From the NCBI GenBank assembly GCA_945860515.1, contig CAMARI010000004.1, forward strand, positions 1 to 44,103: DNA of 44,103 nucleotides, in the 5' to 3' direction. Positions within the stretch are counted from its first letter, which is position 1. Each line of letters starts with the position of its first letter. Shown here piece by piece: positions 19,110 to 28,067 of this stretch. The position numbers and the translations under genes are program-made. Source of the stretch: Polaromonas sp. YR568. GTDB lineage: Bacteria; Pseudomonadota; Gammaproteobacteria; Burkholderiales; Burkholderiaceae_C. The notes beneath the pieces were generated by a model. It made no database searches and was not told the DNA's origin. It worked only from the letters and a program-made list of their open reading frames with translations.

Positions 19110-19138
19110 TTTTAAATTCTGTAAATCATTGAATTCAA
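19110..19138 (-). promoter_or_regulatory. Possible sigma70-type promoter for the sigma54 activator gene (TTGAAT-17-TTAAAA)
   Basis: Visual match only; 17-bp spacing; ends 24 bp upstream of the ORF start. Confidence 0.3.
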
Positions 19139-19283
19139 AAAAATTCCTTAAATTGGTAGAATCGATAATACCAAATAACCTCTGATCACGGTGAAAAGAT
19201 GTTGATTCGGCTTTTACAATATGAAAACTTGATGTCGCTCCTTGCTATAGCCCAAATTCTCACGAAATAAGACACTTCCACCC

Positions 19284-20615
19284 GTGACAGACACCGTTGT
19301 TGATCCGCAATTTGCAGCACTCAATAACCTCGGCTTGATGTATGCCAAAGGTCAGGGAGTGACCCAGAATTTCGCAGAAGCGTTCAGGTGTTATCGGCAC
19401 GCCGCCGAACAAGGCTTAGCCGCCGCCCAATCCAACTTGGCGGTCATGTACGCCAGCGGTCAGGGCGTAGACCAAAACTACCATCAGGCCCATCTTTTGT
19501 ACCGGGCAGCGGCGTTGCAGGGGCTAGCGTCCGCACAATGCAACCTGGCGACGATGTACGTCAACGGTGATGGCGTCGGCCCCGACTTGCATGAGGCCTT
19601 GAGGTGGTACCAGGCCGCAGCGGATCAGGGGGATACGACCGCCCATGTCAACCTTGGCGTGATGTACGCCAACGGACAAGGAGTCACACAAGACTACGAA
19701 AAAGCGCTAGCGTATTACCAACGCGGCGCAGATCTTGGCGACCCACAAGCCCAATATGGCCTGGGTGTCATGTGCGCCAACGGACACGGGCATGCTCGGG
19801 ATTTTCAGTTGGCCAGCCATTGGTACACACTTGCAGCCGAGCGCGAACACCCCCAAGCGCAATTTAATTTAGGGGTTTTGTATTCCAGCGGTCTTGACCT
19901 TCCGCTTGACTACCCCAAAGCAGTTTATTGGTACGAGCGTGCAGCAGCCCTTGGCGAATCTTCAGCGCAATACAACCTCGGAGTGATGTTCAGCACCGCG
20001 CATGGCGTGCCTAAGAACACTGAAAAATCGCTGCAGTACTACCTTGCTGCTGCGCATCAGGGTAACGCAGCTGCTCAATATAACTTGGGGCTGATGTACG
20101 CCAATGGGATTGATATTGAACAAGACGAGGCCGCTGCCATGACTTGGTATCGACTGGCGGCAGAGCAAGGCGACGCCATGGCTCAATGTCATTTAGGCGT
20201 CATGCTCGCCAACAGCCAAGGTGGGGACGCCAGTAACAGCGAAGCCCTGCAATGGATGAAATCGGCTGCCGACCAGGGAGAACCACTGGCGCTCTACAAC
20301 CTGGGCTTGATGTACCAAGCAGGCGAAAACTCGGAGCCCGACCACGAATTAGCACTGGACTGCTTCCGACAAGCCGCGTGCCAAGGTCAGGCCGATGCGC
20401 AAGTTGCTTTGGGCTGGATGTACGCCAAAGGCCAAGCCGTCTTGCAAGACTATGTCCGGGCACATATGTGGTTTAACTTGGCAGCGGCCCATGCGCATGA
20501 GAATGCCCTCGATGGACGGGATTTTGTGTCCAGGCTGATGCCTCCGGCCCAGATAGCACAGGCGCAAGAAATGGCACGCGCGTGCAAACAGAACAACTAC
20601 CATGGGTTCGACTGA
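19284..20615 (+). CDS. Sel1-repeat protein (443 aa, no signal peptide evident)
   Basis: About 11 consecutive ~36-aa units NLGLMYAKGQGVTQNFAEAFRCYRHAAEQG...; GTG start. Confidence 0.92.
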   Translation: MTDTVVDPQFAALNNLGLMYAKGQGVTQNFAEAFRCYRHAAEQGLAAAQSNLAVMYASGQGVDQNYHQAHLLYRAAALQGLASAQCNLATMYVNGDGVGPDLHEALRWYQAAADQGDTTAHVNLGVMYANGQGVTQDYEKALAYYQRGADLGDPQAQYGLGVMCANGHGHARDFQLASHWYTLAAEREHPQAQFNLGVLYSSGLDLPLDYPKAVYWYERAAALGESSAQYNLGVMFSTAHGVPKNTEKSLQYYLAAAHQGNAAAQYNLGLMYANGIDIEQDEAAAMTWYRLAAEQGDAMAQCHLGVMLANSQGGDASNSEALQWMKSAADQGEPLALYNLGLMYQAGENSEPDHELALDCFRQAACQGQADAQVALGWMYAKGQAVLQDYVRAHMWFNLAAAHAHENALDGRDFVSRLMPPAQIAQAQEMARACKQNNYHGFD

Positions 20616-20645
20616 TCCCGATCCACAGTCATCGTTCAGAGCACC

Positions 20646-21917
20646 ATGTCAGCGTCGACCGTCCACCCCGCGCCTGAGGGCCATTTTTCTAGCGCCCACT
20701 TTAGCGACACATGGGATGTCCTGACGTCGCTCATCACACAGTCGCAGTTCCAGATCATCAGTTGCGTTGACGCAGCCTGCTCGCCTGCCTGGTTCAAACT
20801 GATGTTGGCTTGCAGAGGGCGCGGCCTGGAGGTGACTCTGATCGTGCGAGCGATTGAGCAGAACATCCATACGGGCCTCGCATGGGAAAGGCTTGTCGCA
20901 ATGGGGGTTCAGCTGATCTGGCTTCAGGCAGACAACACCAGTTTGAGGACATCGGCCTGCGTGATCGACCAAAGCGTGGCAGTCAGTGGCAACTTTGATC
21001 ATGTGAATTCTGCTGCCGAGTCAGTCTTTTCTGGCATCGTGATTCAAAATCAGCCACATGCTGTGGCCGCTTGTCTGGAAGGTTTAAACCAGTTGCGGCA
21101 ATCCGCGCCAGGTGCTGTCGATTTACCGCTGTCCGACCCCAAAAATGCAACATCCAGCCCCCTGGGTAACCAGCTTGTCCTCAGCGCGGACCCGACCGCA
21201 CAGGTTATGGCTTGGCAACTCGGTTTGTTGGCAGAGCACAGCATGGCCTTGGATGAGGAAATCGCCGACATGCACCAAAAAATCAATGCTTTTGACAACC
21301 AGCAGGACGACGCGATTGGTGATGTTGTAGGCCACTATCTGGATTTAAAACAACGCTACTTGGCCCAGCTTTACCAACAATCAGAAAACGAAAAAGAGCA
21401 AGTTGAAGCTCAAGCGGCTCAAGCTGATTTCGCTCAATTTCGGAGCAAGGAAAGCCAACCAGCTCAGCCCCCAACTGCTGAACCGCTCGGTGCGACACAG
21501 CACGAGGACATCAAACACTTGTATCGAAAATTGACCATGCTATGCCACCCCGACCGGGTTCAAGAGCAGCACAAACTGCAAGCTCAAGAAGTATTCCAGC
21601 GCGTCCAAAGTAGCTATCGCAACTTCGATTTTTCAGTCCTCAAAACCATCGAGCAGCAGCTGCAGCAAGTCCCCTTTGGCGGTACCAGCACAGCGGCAGA
21701 TTCATTTGTAGGTCTAAAGCAACGGTTGGCTGATTTGCAAGAACGCTTGTCAAGTCGATGTGTGACCCTTCGCCATCTTCAGCAGAGTCCGACCTGGCGA
21801 ACCCTGAGTACCCAGAGCAACTGGGACGTGTGGTTTGCTAAACAAGGTGAATATTTGCAAGCCGAAATACAACGCTACAGCCTGGCACTGGAAGTCATTG
21901 CGCAGCCAGCACCATGA
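20646..21917 (+). CDS. Fusion of a degenerate phospholipase-D-like N-terminal domain and a C-terminal J-domain-like region
   Basis: N-terminus resembles PLDc_2 (SQFQIISCVDAACSPAWFKLMLACRGRGLEVTLIVRAIEQN...ACVIDQSVAVSGNFDHVNSAAES) but lacks HxK; EDIKHLYRKLTMLCHPDRVQEQHKLQAQEVFQRVQSSYR has the J-domain HPD at 21546-21554. Confidence 0.65.
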   Translation: MSASTVHPAPEGHFSSAHFSDTWDVLTSLITQSQFQIISCVDAACSPAWFKLMLACRGRGLEVTLIVRAIEQNIHTGLAWERLVAMGVQLIWLQADNTSLRTSACVIDQSVAVSGNFDHVNSAAESVFSGIVIQNQPHAVAACLEGLNQLRQSAPGAVDLPLSDPKNATSSPLGNQLVLSADPTAQVMAWQLGLLAEHSMALDEEIADMHQKINAFDNQQDDAIGDVVGHYLDLKQRYLAQLYQQSENEKEQVEAQAAQADFAQFRSKESQPAQPPTAEPLGATQHEDIKHLYRKLTMLCHPDRVQEQHKLQAQEVFQRVQSSYRNFDFSVLKTIEQQLQQVPFGGTSTAADSFVGLKQRLADLQERLSSRCVTLRHLQQSPTWRTLSTQSNWDVWFAKQGEYLQAEIQRYSLALEVIAQPAP

Positions 21918-23344
21918 GCACTGCGCTGACGATCGCGACCAACCGTGCGCCGAGCGCCGTCGCCCAGCAACGCTTGGAACTGGTCGCACAGACCTTGGCC
22001 GACGCAAAAGACAGACGCACCTTGGAATTTTTCAAGGACTTTCCGAACCTTCTTAAACAGTGCGCCGAGCGCCATCACCCGCTCAGCATGGATCTGCTGC
22101 GGCAACCTGCGCTGCACTGGGATTGGCGCACGCTGAGCAGCAGTCAAGCCCTGGCCTGGTCGGGAGATCTGATCGCGCAGCATGAAAACGATGTTGATTG
22201 GATCGCGTTAAGCAAGAACCCCGCTTTGCCGTGGTCTGCAGACTTGATAGAGCGCTTTTCACACCGCTGGAATTGGCAACTGTTAAGCGCCAACCCAGGG
22301 ATGCCCTGGAGCAGTGAACTCATCGAGGCCTATGCCCACCACTGGAACTGGGTCGCTCTAAGTCGCAACCCAAATTTGGCTTGGAGCGCCAGCTTCATCA
22401 AAGCCCATGCCCACCGTTGGGACTGGACTGCATTGAGCTGGAATACCGGCATACCCATTACAACGGCGTTGTTAGAGCGCCATGCTGGTCAGTGGGACTG
22501 GATGGGGCTAAGCGCCAACGGATCAATTCCCAGCGATCCTGTCCTGCTGAGCCAATTTTCTTCATTTTGGAACTGGGCCAGCTTGAGCAACAACCTGGGG
22601 CTCCATTGGAGCCTCGAGCTGATTGCGCGGTTTGAAGACCAGTGGGATTGGAAAGTTCTCAGCACCCACACTGAATTATTCTGGAGTCTGGAGCTGATCG
22701 CTCAGTACAGTGAGCGCTGGGATTGGTCCGCACTCAGCGCCAACCCAACGCTGCCCTGGCATGACGGTTTATTGACCCACTGGCTGACCCGTTGGGACTG
22801 GAAAGCCTTGAGCCATAACCCGGCCCTTCCATGGAGCGAACAACTGCTGGGCACGCAGGCCGGGCATTGGGACTGGGCAGCGTTGAGCGGAAATCCGGCG
22901 CTGCCTTGGTCGATAGCCCTTTTGGAGCAATACTTTGAGCGTTGGGATTGGGATCGCCTGAGCTGGAATACCGGCCTACCCTGGAGCGATCTGCTGCTCA
23001 ATCACTTCAAGAACCAGTGGGACTGGGTCAGCCTCAGCAGCAATGACCAGTTGCCCTGGAGCGACTTGCTGCTCGCTGAGCACTCGGACCAATGGGATTG
23101 GGAAAGACTCAGTTCAAATCCTCGTCTACCTTGGAGCAGCGATCTGCTGCAAAAGTACGACGCGTTCTGGAATTGGGCCACGCTGAGCGCACTTCGCCAA
23201 CTACCGTGGGACATTGAATTTTTTAGCGCTTTTGCCCCGCGCTGGTTTATCCCTTTGGTGGTCGAGCACCAGCACTTCGAGGTTCAGGCGATGTCTGCTG
23301 ATCAAATCAACATGCTGTTGCCGGAGGAAAAGAATCCGGCATGA
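21914..23344 (+). CDS. Trp-rich solenoid-like repeat protein, 15 x 25 aa (consensus xWDWxxLSxNPxLPWSxxLLxxxxx)
   Basis: 15 exactly 25-residue units, residues 68-442; ATGA overlap with upstream ORF. Confidence 0.9.
   Translation: MSTALTIATNRAPSAVAQQRLELVAQTLADAKDRRTLEFFKDFPNLLKQCAERHHPLSMDLLRQPALHWDWRTLSSSQALAWSGDLIAQHENDVDWIALSKNPALPWSADLIERFSHRWNWQLLSANPGMPWSSELIEAYAHHWNWVALSRNPNLAWSASFIKAHAHRWDWTALSWNTGIPITTALLERHAGQWDWMGLSANGSIPSDPVLLSQFSSFWNWASLSNNLGLHWSLELIARFEDQWDWKVLSTHTELFWSLELIAQYSERWDWSALSANPTLPWHDGLLTHWLTRWDWKALSHNPALPWSEQLLGTQAGHWDWAALSGNPALPWSIALLEQYFERWDWDRLSWNTGLPWSDLLLNHFKNQWDWVSLSSNDQLPWSDLLLAEHSDQWDWERLSSNPRLPWSSDLLQKYDAFWNWATLSALRQLPWDIEFFSAFAPRWFIPLVVEHQHFEVQAMSADQINMLLPEEKNPA
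22115..23239 (+). repeat. 15 x 75-bp tandem in-frame repeat (diverged at DNA level)
   Basis: Counted from translation; every unit is exactly 25 codons. Confidence 0.9.
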
Positions 23345-23351
23345 AATTTGC

Positions 23352-23386
23352 TTTTTTCGACAAACGCAAACCGGTTTGTCAAAAAA
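23352..23386. repeat. Inverted repeat TTTTTTcGACAAAC-gcaaaccg-GTTTGTCAAAAAA just after the Trp-repeat gene stop
   Basis: 7-bp perfect core arms extended by T6/A6 with one bulge; also contains palindrome CAAACCGGTTTG (23367-23378). Confidence 0.7.
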
Positions 23387-23435
23387 TAGACACTGATTGA
23401 GCCTGATTTAAGACGCAGGGCACCGAAGGAACTTC

Positions 23436-23651
23436 ATGAGTAATGCAAAGCACCGCCAAGGCAAAGCCGACCACATAGAGGCTGCGGCGCACCTGCCGCG
23501 CGGGCCTTACGAAGCCCATCAAACCATCAAGACCCTTGTCTTGTCGCAGCAAGCCCATGCGCCGCTGGGACAAAGACTGTATGCCTTGACCCATCAAGGA
23601 CACCCGGTTCGGCACACCGGCTTACCTCAAACAGACACCCCGCAAGCATGA
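23436..23651 (+). CDS. Possible small protein (71 aa), translationally chained to downstream ORFs
   Basis: GAAGGA about 5 nt upstream of ATG; stop overlaps the next ATG (ATGA at 23648). Confidence 0.35.
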   Translation: MSNAKHRQGKADHIEAAAHLPRGPYEAHQTIKTLVLSQQAHAPLGQRLYALTHQGHPVRHTGLPQTDTPQA

Positions 23652-23691
23652 CGCATCTGAGCCCTTCAAAACGCCAAACCTGGGCCGCGCC

Positions 23692-26244
23692 GTGAAAAGC
23701 TTGCTGGCTGACGCCGACGCCGCATACGGAAGGGGCGACTTCGCCAACGCCCTGCGGATTTCGCGGCCGCTGGCAGCTTTGGACTTTGCCGCTGCCCAAA
23801 ACAATCTGGGATTTATGTATGCCAATGGTCAAGGCGTCACGCAAGACTATGCCGAAGCCTTGAAATGGTACCAATTGGCCGCGGCTCAAAACTACGCACC
23901 GGCCCAGTACAACTTGGGCTTCATGTACAACAACGGGCAAGGCGTCGCCCAGAACAATGAGAAGGCGCTCGAACTGTACTTGCAGGCTGCCGAGCAAGGC
24001 TTGCCCGATGTGCAGACCAATCTGGCGTTTATGTACAGCAACGGACAGGGGGTAGAGAAAGATTTAGCCAAGGCGGCGCACTGGTTTGAGCGCGCAGCGG
24101 TGCAAGGTAACGCGACCGCACAATTTAATCTGGCCTGCATGTATTTGGACGGCGATGGCCTTCAAGCCAATGCCAAAACGGCTCGCAATTGGTTTGAGTC
24201 TGCGGCTGCTCAGGGTCACAGCTACGCCCAATTTAGCCTGGGCTCAATGCTGTCTCAGGGACGCGGCGTCCCGCAAGACCAGGCACTTGCTTGTAAGTGG
24301 TATCAATTGGCCGCCGACCAAGGTGATGCACCGGCCCAGTACAACTTGGCTTTAATGCTCGGGCAGGGTCAAGGCGCGGCCCAAGATGAGTATGAAGCGT
24401 TCAAGTATTTCAAGCTGGCGGCGGCTCAAGGGCATGTTGACTCACACTACAACTTAGCTGTGATGTGCGCGCAAGGCAGAGGACGGTCCGACACCACAGA
24501 GCCGGACATGGCAAAAGCCATCGAACACTACCGTTTCGCCGCTGCGCTCAACCATCCAGCAGCCCAGTTCAATCTAGGGATCATGTTTGCCAATGGCCAC
24601 GGCGTGGCCCAAGATTTGGCGCAAGCCTTCCAGTGGTACCAGATGGCCGCTGATCAAGGCCTGGCTGTCGCCCAATTCCAACTTGCCACCCTTTACCAAA
24701 CCGGCCAAGGTGTCGCCGTTAATCCTGAACAAGCCATCCATTGGTTACAGTTGGCCGCACAGCAACAGCATCCGCAGGCGCTTTGCAATTTGGGACTTCT
24801 CTACAGCGCTGGTCTGGGCCTAGCCCAAAGCGACCTTCTGGCCAGCCATTGTTACCAACAGGCTGCAGCGCGGGGCGATTCACTGGCTCAATACAACCTT
24901 GGCTTGATGGCGCTTGTTGGTCAGGACGATGAGCCACCCCCTACGCAAGCCATGGTCTGGTTTGAAAAGGCGGCTCAACAAGGACTGGCACTGGCCCAAT
25001 TTAATCTGGCAGTGGGTTTGAGTTTTGGCCAAGACCGAGAACTTGCCAAAAGTTGGTTTAAAGCTGCTGCTGATCAAGGTTTGAGTGAAGCGCTTTTCAA
25101 CCTGGCCGTGATGCAAACCCAAGATGCCAAGCAGCTTGACGGGGGCGACCCTCCTTCGCCAGATGCGATCGGCGATGCGCTGCGTCAAGCACGCCAGCTC
25201 TACCAGAGCAGCGCCGACCTTGGCGACTCGGCAGCCATGCACAACCTCGGCGTGATGTACGCACTCGGACAGGACGCACCACAGAACCTGCAACAAGCCG
25301 CTGGCTGCTACGAATCAGCAGCAGCACAAGGCTGTGCAGCGGCCCAATATGCGCTGGCCACGATGCTGGCCTCAGGCGAAGGCATTGAGGCCGATGAGGT
25401 TCGCTCAGACCAGTTGTTCGAGTTAGCCGCGGCACAAGGCCACCTTGAAGCGCGACTGCAAGTTTTGCGGTCGCAAACACGCACAGCAAAAGCCAAACCG
25501 GAGGGCACAGAACTGAATGCTGCCTACCTCCTGGCAGCCAACAGGGGCGATCCAAGCGCCCAATTCAACCTGGCGCTCATTTATGAAAGTGGTCAGGCAG
25601 GCGCGCCCGATGCGGTTCAGGCCGCCCATTGGTACAAGCAAGCGGCGGATGCCGGTTTTGCTTTAGCCCAATTCAACTTGGGGGTGATGTTGGCAAACCG
25701 ACAAGTCCCCTGCACCGACGATCGCGAAGTCCTGCATTGGTACCAGGCGGCTGCAGACCAAAACCAGCCAGACGCTCTTTTTGGCTTGGGACTGCTGTAT
25801 TTCCACGGGCGTGCTGTACCCCAAGACATGACGCGAGCTTTTCAGTGTTTTAAAAAGGCAAGTGATCTCGGCCATAGCCGCGCCCAATTCAACCTCGGCT
25901 GGATGCTGGCCGCGGGCCTGGGTAGCGACTCTGACGCAGCCCAGGCACTGCATCAGTTCCGACAGGCTGCGCAACAAGGTGATCCGGCGGCGCTGTACAG
26001 CCTGGGTCGTCTGCATTGGCTGGGTGACGTGCTGGCCCCCGATCCGGCGCAAGCGCTGGATTACTACCAACAGGCCGCAGCCCTGGGTGACACGGCCGCC
26101 CAATTCAATTTGGGCTTTATGCATGCCAATGCACAAGGCACCGATCAAAATTATCAGTTGGCCTTTCAGTACTACCGCTTAGCTGCCGGTGAGGGGTCGG
26201 TACCAGCGTTGGCTCACGAAGCGGCAACACAAGACCAGGCTTGA
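23692..26244 (+). CDS. Large Sel1-repeat protein (850 aa, no signal peptide evident)
   Basis: More than 20 units of the form AQFNLGxMxxxGxGVxxDxxxAxxWYxxAAxQG; GTG start. Confidence 0.92.
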   Translation: MKSLLADADAAYGRGDFANALRISRPLAALDFAAAQNNLGFMYANGQGVTQDYAEALKWYQLAAAQNYAPAQYNLGFMYNNGQGVAQNNEKALELYLQAAEQGLPDVQTNLAFMYSNGQGVEKDLAKAAHWFERAAVQGNATAQFNLACMYLDGDGLQANAKTARNWFESAAAQGHSYAQFSLGSMLSQGRGVPQDQALACKWYQLAADQGDAPAQYNLALMLGQGQGAAQDEYEAFKYFKLAAAQGHVDSHYNLAVMCAQGRGRSDTTEPDMAKAIEHYRFAAALNHPAAQFNLGIMFANGHGVAQDLAQAFQWYQMAADQGLAVAQFQLATLYQTGQGVAVNPEQAIHWLQLAAQQQHPQALCNLGLLYSAGLGLAQSDLLASHCYQQAAARGDSLAQYNLGLMALVGQDDEPPPTQAMVWFEKAAQQGLALAQFNLAVGLSFGQDRELAKSWFKAAADQGLSEALFNLAVMQTQDAKQLDGGDPPSPDAIGDALRQARQLYQSSADLGDSAAMHNLGVMYALGQDAPQNLQQAAGCYESAAAQGCAAAQYALATMLASGEGIEADEVRSDQLFELAAAQGHLEARLQVLRSQTRTAKAKPEGTELNAAYLLAANRGDPSAQFNLALIYESGQAGAPDAVQAAHWYKQAADAGFALAQFNLGVMLANRQVPCTDDREVLHWYQAAADQNQPDALFGLGLLYFHGRAVPQDMTRAFQCFKKASDLGHSRAQFNLGWMLAAGLGSDSDAAQALHQFRQAAQQGDPAALYSLGRLHWLGDVLAPDPAQALDYYQQAAALGDTAAQFNLGFMHANAQGTDQNYQLAFQYYRLAAGEGSVPALAHEAATQDQA

Positions 26245-26259
26245 GGCACAGCCATGGCT
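26244..26259 (+). promoter_or_regulatory. Weaker sigma54-like sequence AGGCACAGCCATGGCT upstream of flgP-like gene
   Basis: GG and GC elements at correct spacing; mismatches at -24 T and -12 T; ~66 nt from predicted TSS to ATG 26337. Confidence 0.4.
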
Positions 26260-26336
26260 ATTGCGTCACCTGCATTCAACGCCCTCAAGATCCGGCGTTT
26301 GCTGTCGATATAAGCTTCAACAACTTAGGACCAGCG

Positions 26337-26807
26337 ATGAAACGTCTATTCACCATCAGCCTAAGCCTCAGCCTGACACTTGTCATGTTGAGCGCTTGCG
26401 GTTTCTCACCCCTGACTGTCAGGATAAATGAAACCCCCCAGAAGCCCATGATCGAGAAGCGAGAAACCCTCACAGCCACTGGCTATGCGGTGATCAGCAT
26501 TCAAAATCATCGAGTACCAGCGCAACAGCGCTTGCTGGCAATCCGTGCAGCCAAGCTCGATGCCTACCGCTCCCTGACAGAACAGGTGTACGGCCTGAAG
26601 CTTGACGCGGCAGCCACGGTAGCCGACATGGTGGTACAAAACGACACTTTTCGCAGCCGCGTCGAAGGCGTCATTTATGGCGCCACTTTGGTGACCATCA
26701 CTCCCACGGGAGATGACACCTATGAAACCACCTTGTCGCTCGACAAAGAGGTGGTTCAGGAGTTGCGTCAGCTTTACTTGGGCCAGATTCTGGCCAAAAA
26801 CAAATAA
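26337..26807 (+). CDS. flgP: LPP20-family outer-membrane lipoprotein, FlgP-like
   Basis: MKRLFTISLSLSLTLVMLSACGF lipobox; ATGYAVISIQNHRVPAQQRLLAIRAAKLDAYRSLTEQVYGLKLDAAATVADMVVQNDTFRSRVEGVIYGA; ATG 26337 with TTAGGA upstream preferred to 26241. Confidence 0.8.
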   Translation: MKRLFTISLSLSLTLVMLSACGFSPLTVRINETPQKPMIEKRETLTATGYAVISIQNHRVPAQQRLLAIRAAKLDAYRSLTEQVYGLKLDAAATVADMVVQNDTFRSRVEGVIYGATLVTITPTGDDTYETTLSLDKEVVQELRQLYLGQILAKNK

Positions 26808-26846
26808 AGTCAAGCGGCTGTTCCCTTGTGCCTCAGACTGCGATAC

Positions 26847-28067
26847 ATGAACCCTAGCGCCAAACTCCCGGCCCACCGCAAGCTCGCACTCATGCTGAGC
26901 CTGTGCTGGCTCGCTTACTCGGCCAGCGCTGTGGCCCAACCAGTGTCGCCGTCGGACAAATTAGCGGCCATCCGGCACGAACTGGTACAAGCTGCCCTGG
27001 ATGCGCCAACACAGGTGCAAGTGACACAGTGGATCGATGATCAAGGTGTGCTCAGAGAAAGCAGCAGCTTTCGCAGCGGGATGAAGATCCGTGGGGTGCG
27101 CGTGCTGTCTTACGAAAAAAATCTCGAGGGAGAGCTCAGCGCCAAGCTGGATTGGGAAACACCGGCACCGTCCAAGGCCGCCCTTGCAGCAGCTCAAGCC
27201 AGCAAAAATCAGCAGTCAACAAACTGCAAGCGCGCTGAGGCCGGCCACTTGGTTCATGTTGCAGCCTTGAACTGGGACCTGAGCCCACAGTGGAATGTCG
27301 ACGAGCTCCGGCTGCTGATGGAGCTGAGGGCTCAGTTCAGGTCAGACTGGGAACGCAGCAACCCGAACACGACAATATGGCGTCTGTCTGAACCCAAAGC
27401 CGAAGTCCAGCGTTCAAGCTACAACCAGGCTTTGCTGGCATCTGGTGCGGACGACATTCCCTGGCAAATAAATATCTCGGTCACGTCAGTTACCAAGTCA
27501 AAGATCACCGAGCAGTACGCGGCGCATCGACAATTCATGGGGGAAAACGACAGTCCTGTGTTTGAGCCTAACCCGCCGCTGAAGTTACAACTGCACATGA
27601 CCCTCGGCACCCGCCTGCAAAGCAAGCCGGTACTCCAACTGACGGCCCCGATCGAGCTTCAAACCGAGCTGAACAACCTGGAAGCGAGTCGATTGAATCC
27701 CGCGTCAAAGCAGCGGGTGTTCCAGCAAACGCAAAGCTGGGCGAAAGAAATTCAAGAGACTTTGAGCTGCTTGCCGGTTGTGGCACAGGTCACCCAGGCC
27801 GCGCCATCAGAGTTTCGGATCAATGCCGGTGCCGCTTCAGGGGTGAGAGTCGGTGATGAATGGCTGCTCGCTGACGAATACAAGATACCGCAACGCCTGC
27901 TTGAAGCCAACAGCACACTAAGCTCTGTGCTGGCCACAGTGCAACTTGTCGACCAACACCATGCCCTGCTCAGGGTTCAAGCTGGCGCAGCGAAAAATGT
28001 TCAGCGCAACTGGGTTGCCTGGGCCGTAGAGAAAACTGTTACCCCCACAAGAGGAGCCGCACCATGA
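26847..28067 (+). CDS. flgT: FlgT-like flagellar assembly/H-ring protein
   Basis: Signal peptide LALMLSLCWLAYSASAVAQ; RGVRVLSYEKNLEGELSAKLDW; C-terminal FRINAGAASGVRVGDEWLLADEYKIPQ; next to flgP-like gene. Confidence 0.7.
   Translation: MNPSAKLPAHRKLALMLSLCWLAYSASAVAQPVSPSDKLAAIRHELVQAALDAPTQVQVTQWIDDQGVLRESSSFRSGMKIRGVRVLSYEKNLEGELSAKLDWETPAPSKAALAAAQASKNQQSTNCKRAEAGHLVHVAALNWDLSPQWNVDELRLLMELRAQFRSDWERSNPNTTIWRLSEPKAEVQRSSYNQALLASGADDIPWQINISVTSVTKSKITEQYAAHRQFMGENDSPVFEPNPPLKLQLHMTLGTRLQSKPVLQLTAPIELQTELNNLEASRLNPASKQRVFQQTQSWAKEIQETLSCLPVVAQVTQAAPSEFRINAGAASGVRVGDEWLLADEYKIPQRLLEANSTLSSVLATVQLVDQHHALLRVQAGAAKNVQRNWVAWAVEKTVTPTRGAAP

Noticed and set aside
19150-19170. Sigma28-like GAATCGATAA upstream of the Sel1 gene
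   Set aside because: No acceptable -35 element at the required spacing
22115-26244. Regular DNA repeats that might suggest CRISPR or satellite DNA
   Set aside because: Periods of 75 bp and ~108 bp are multiples of 3, diverged at DNA level and explained by protein repeats; no identical repeats with unique spacers
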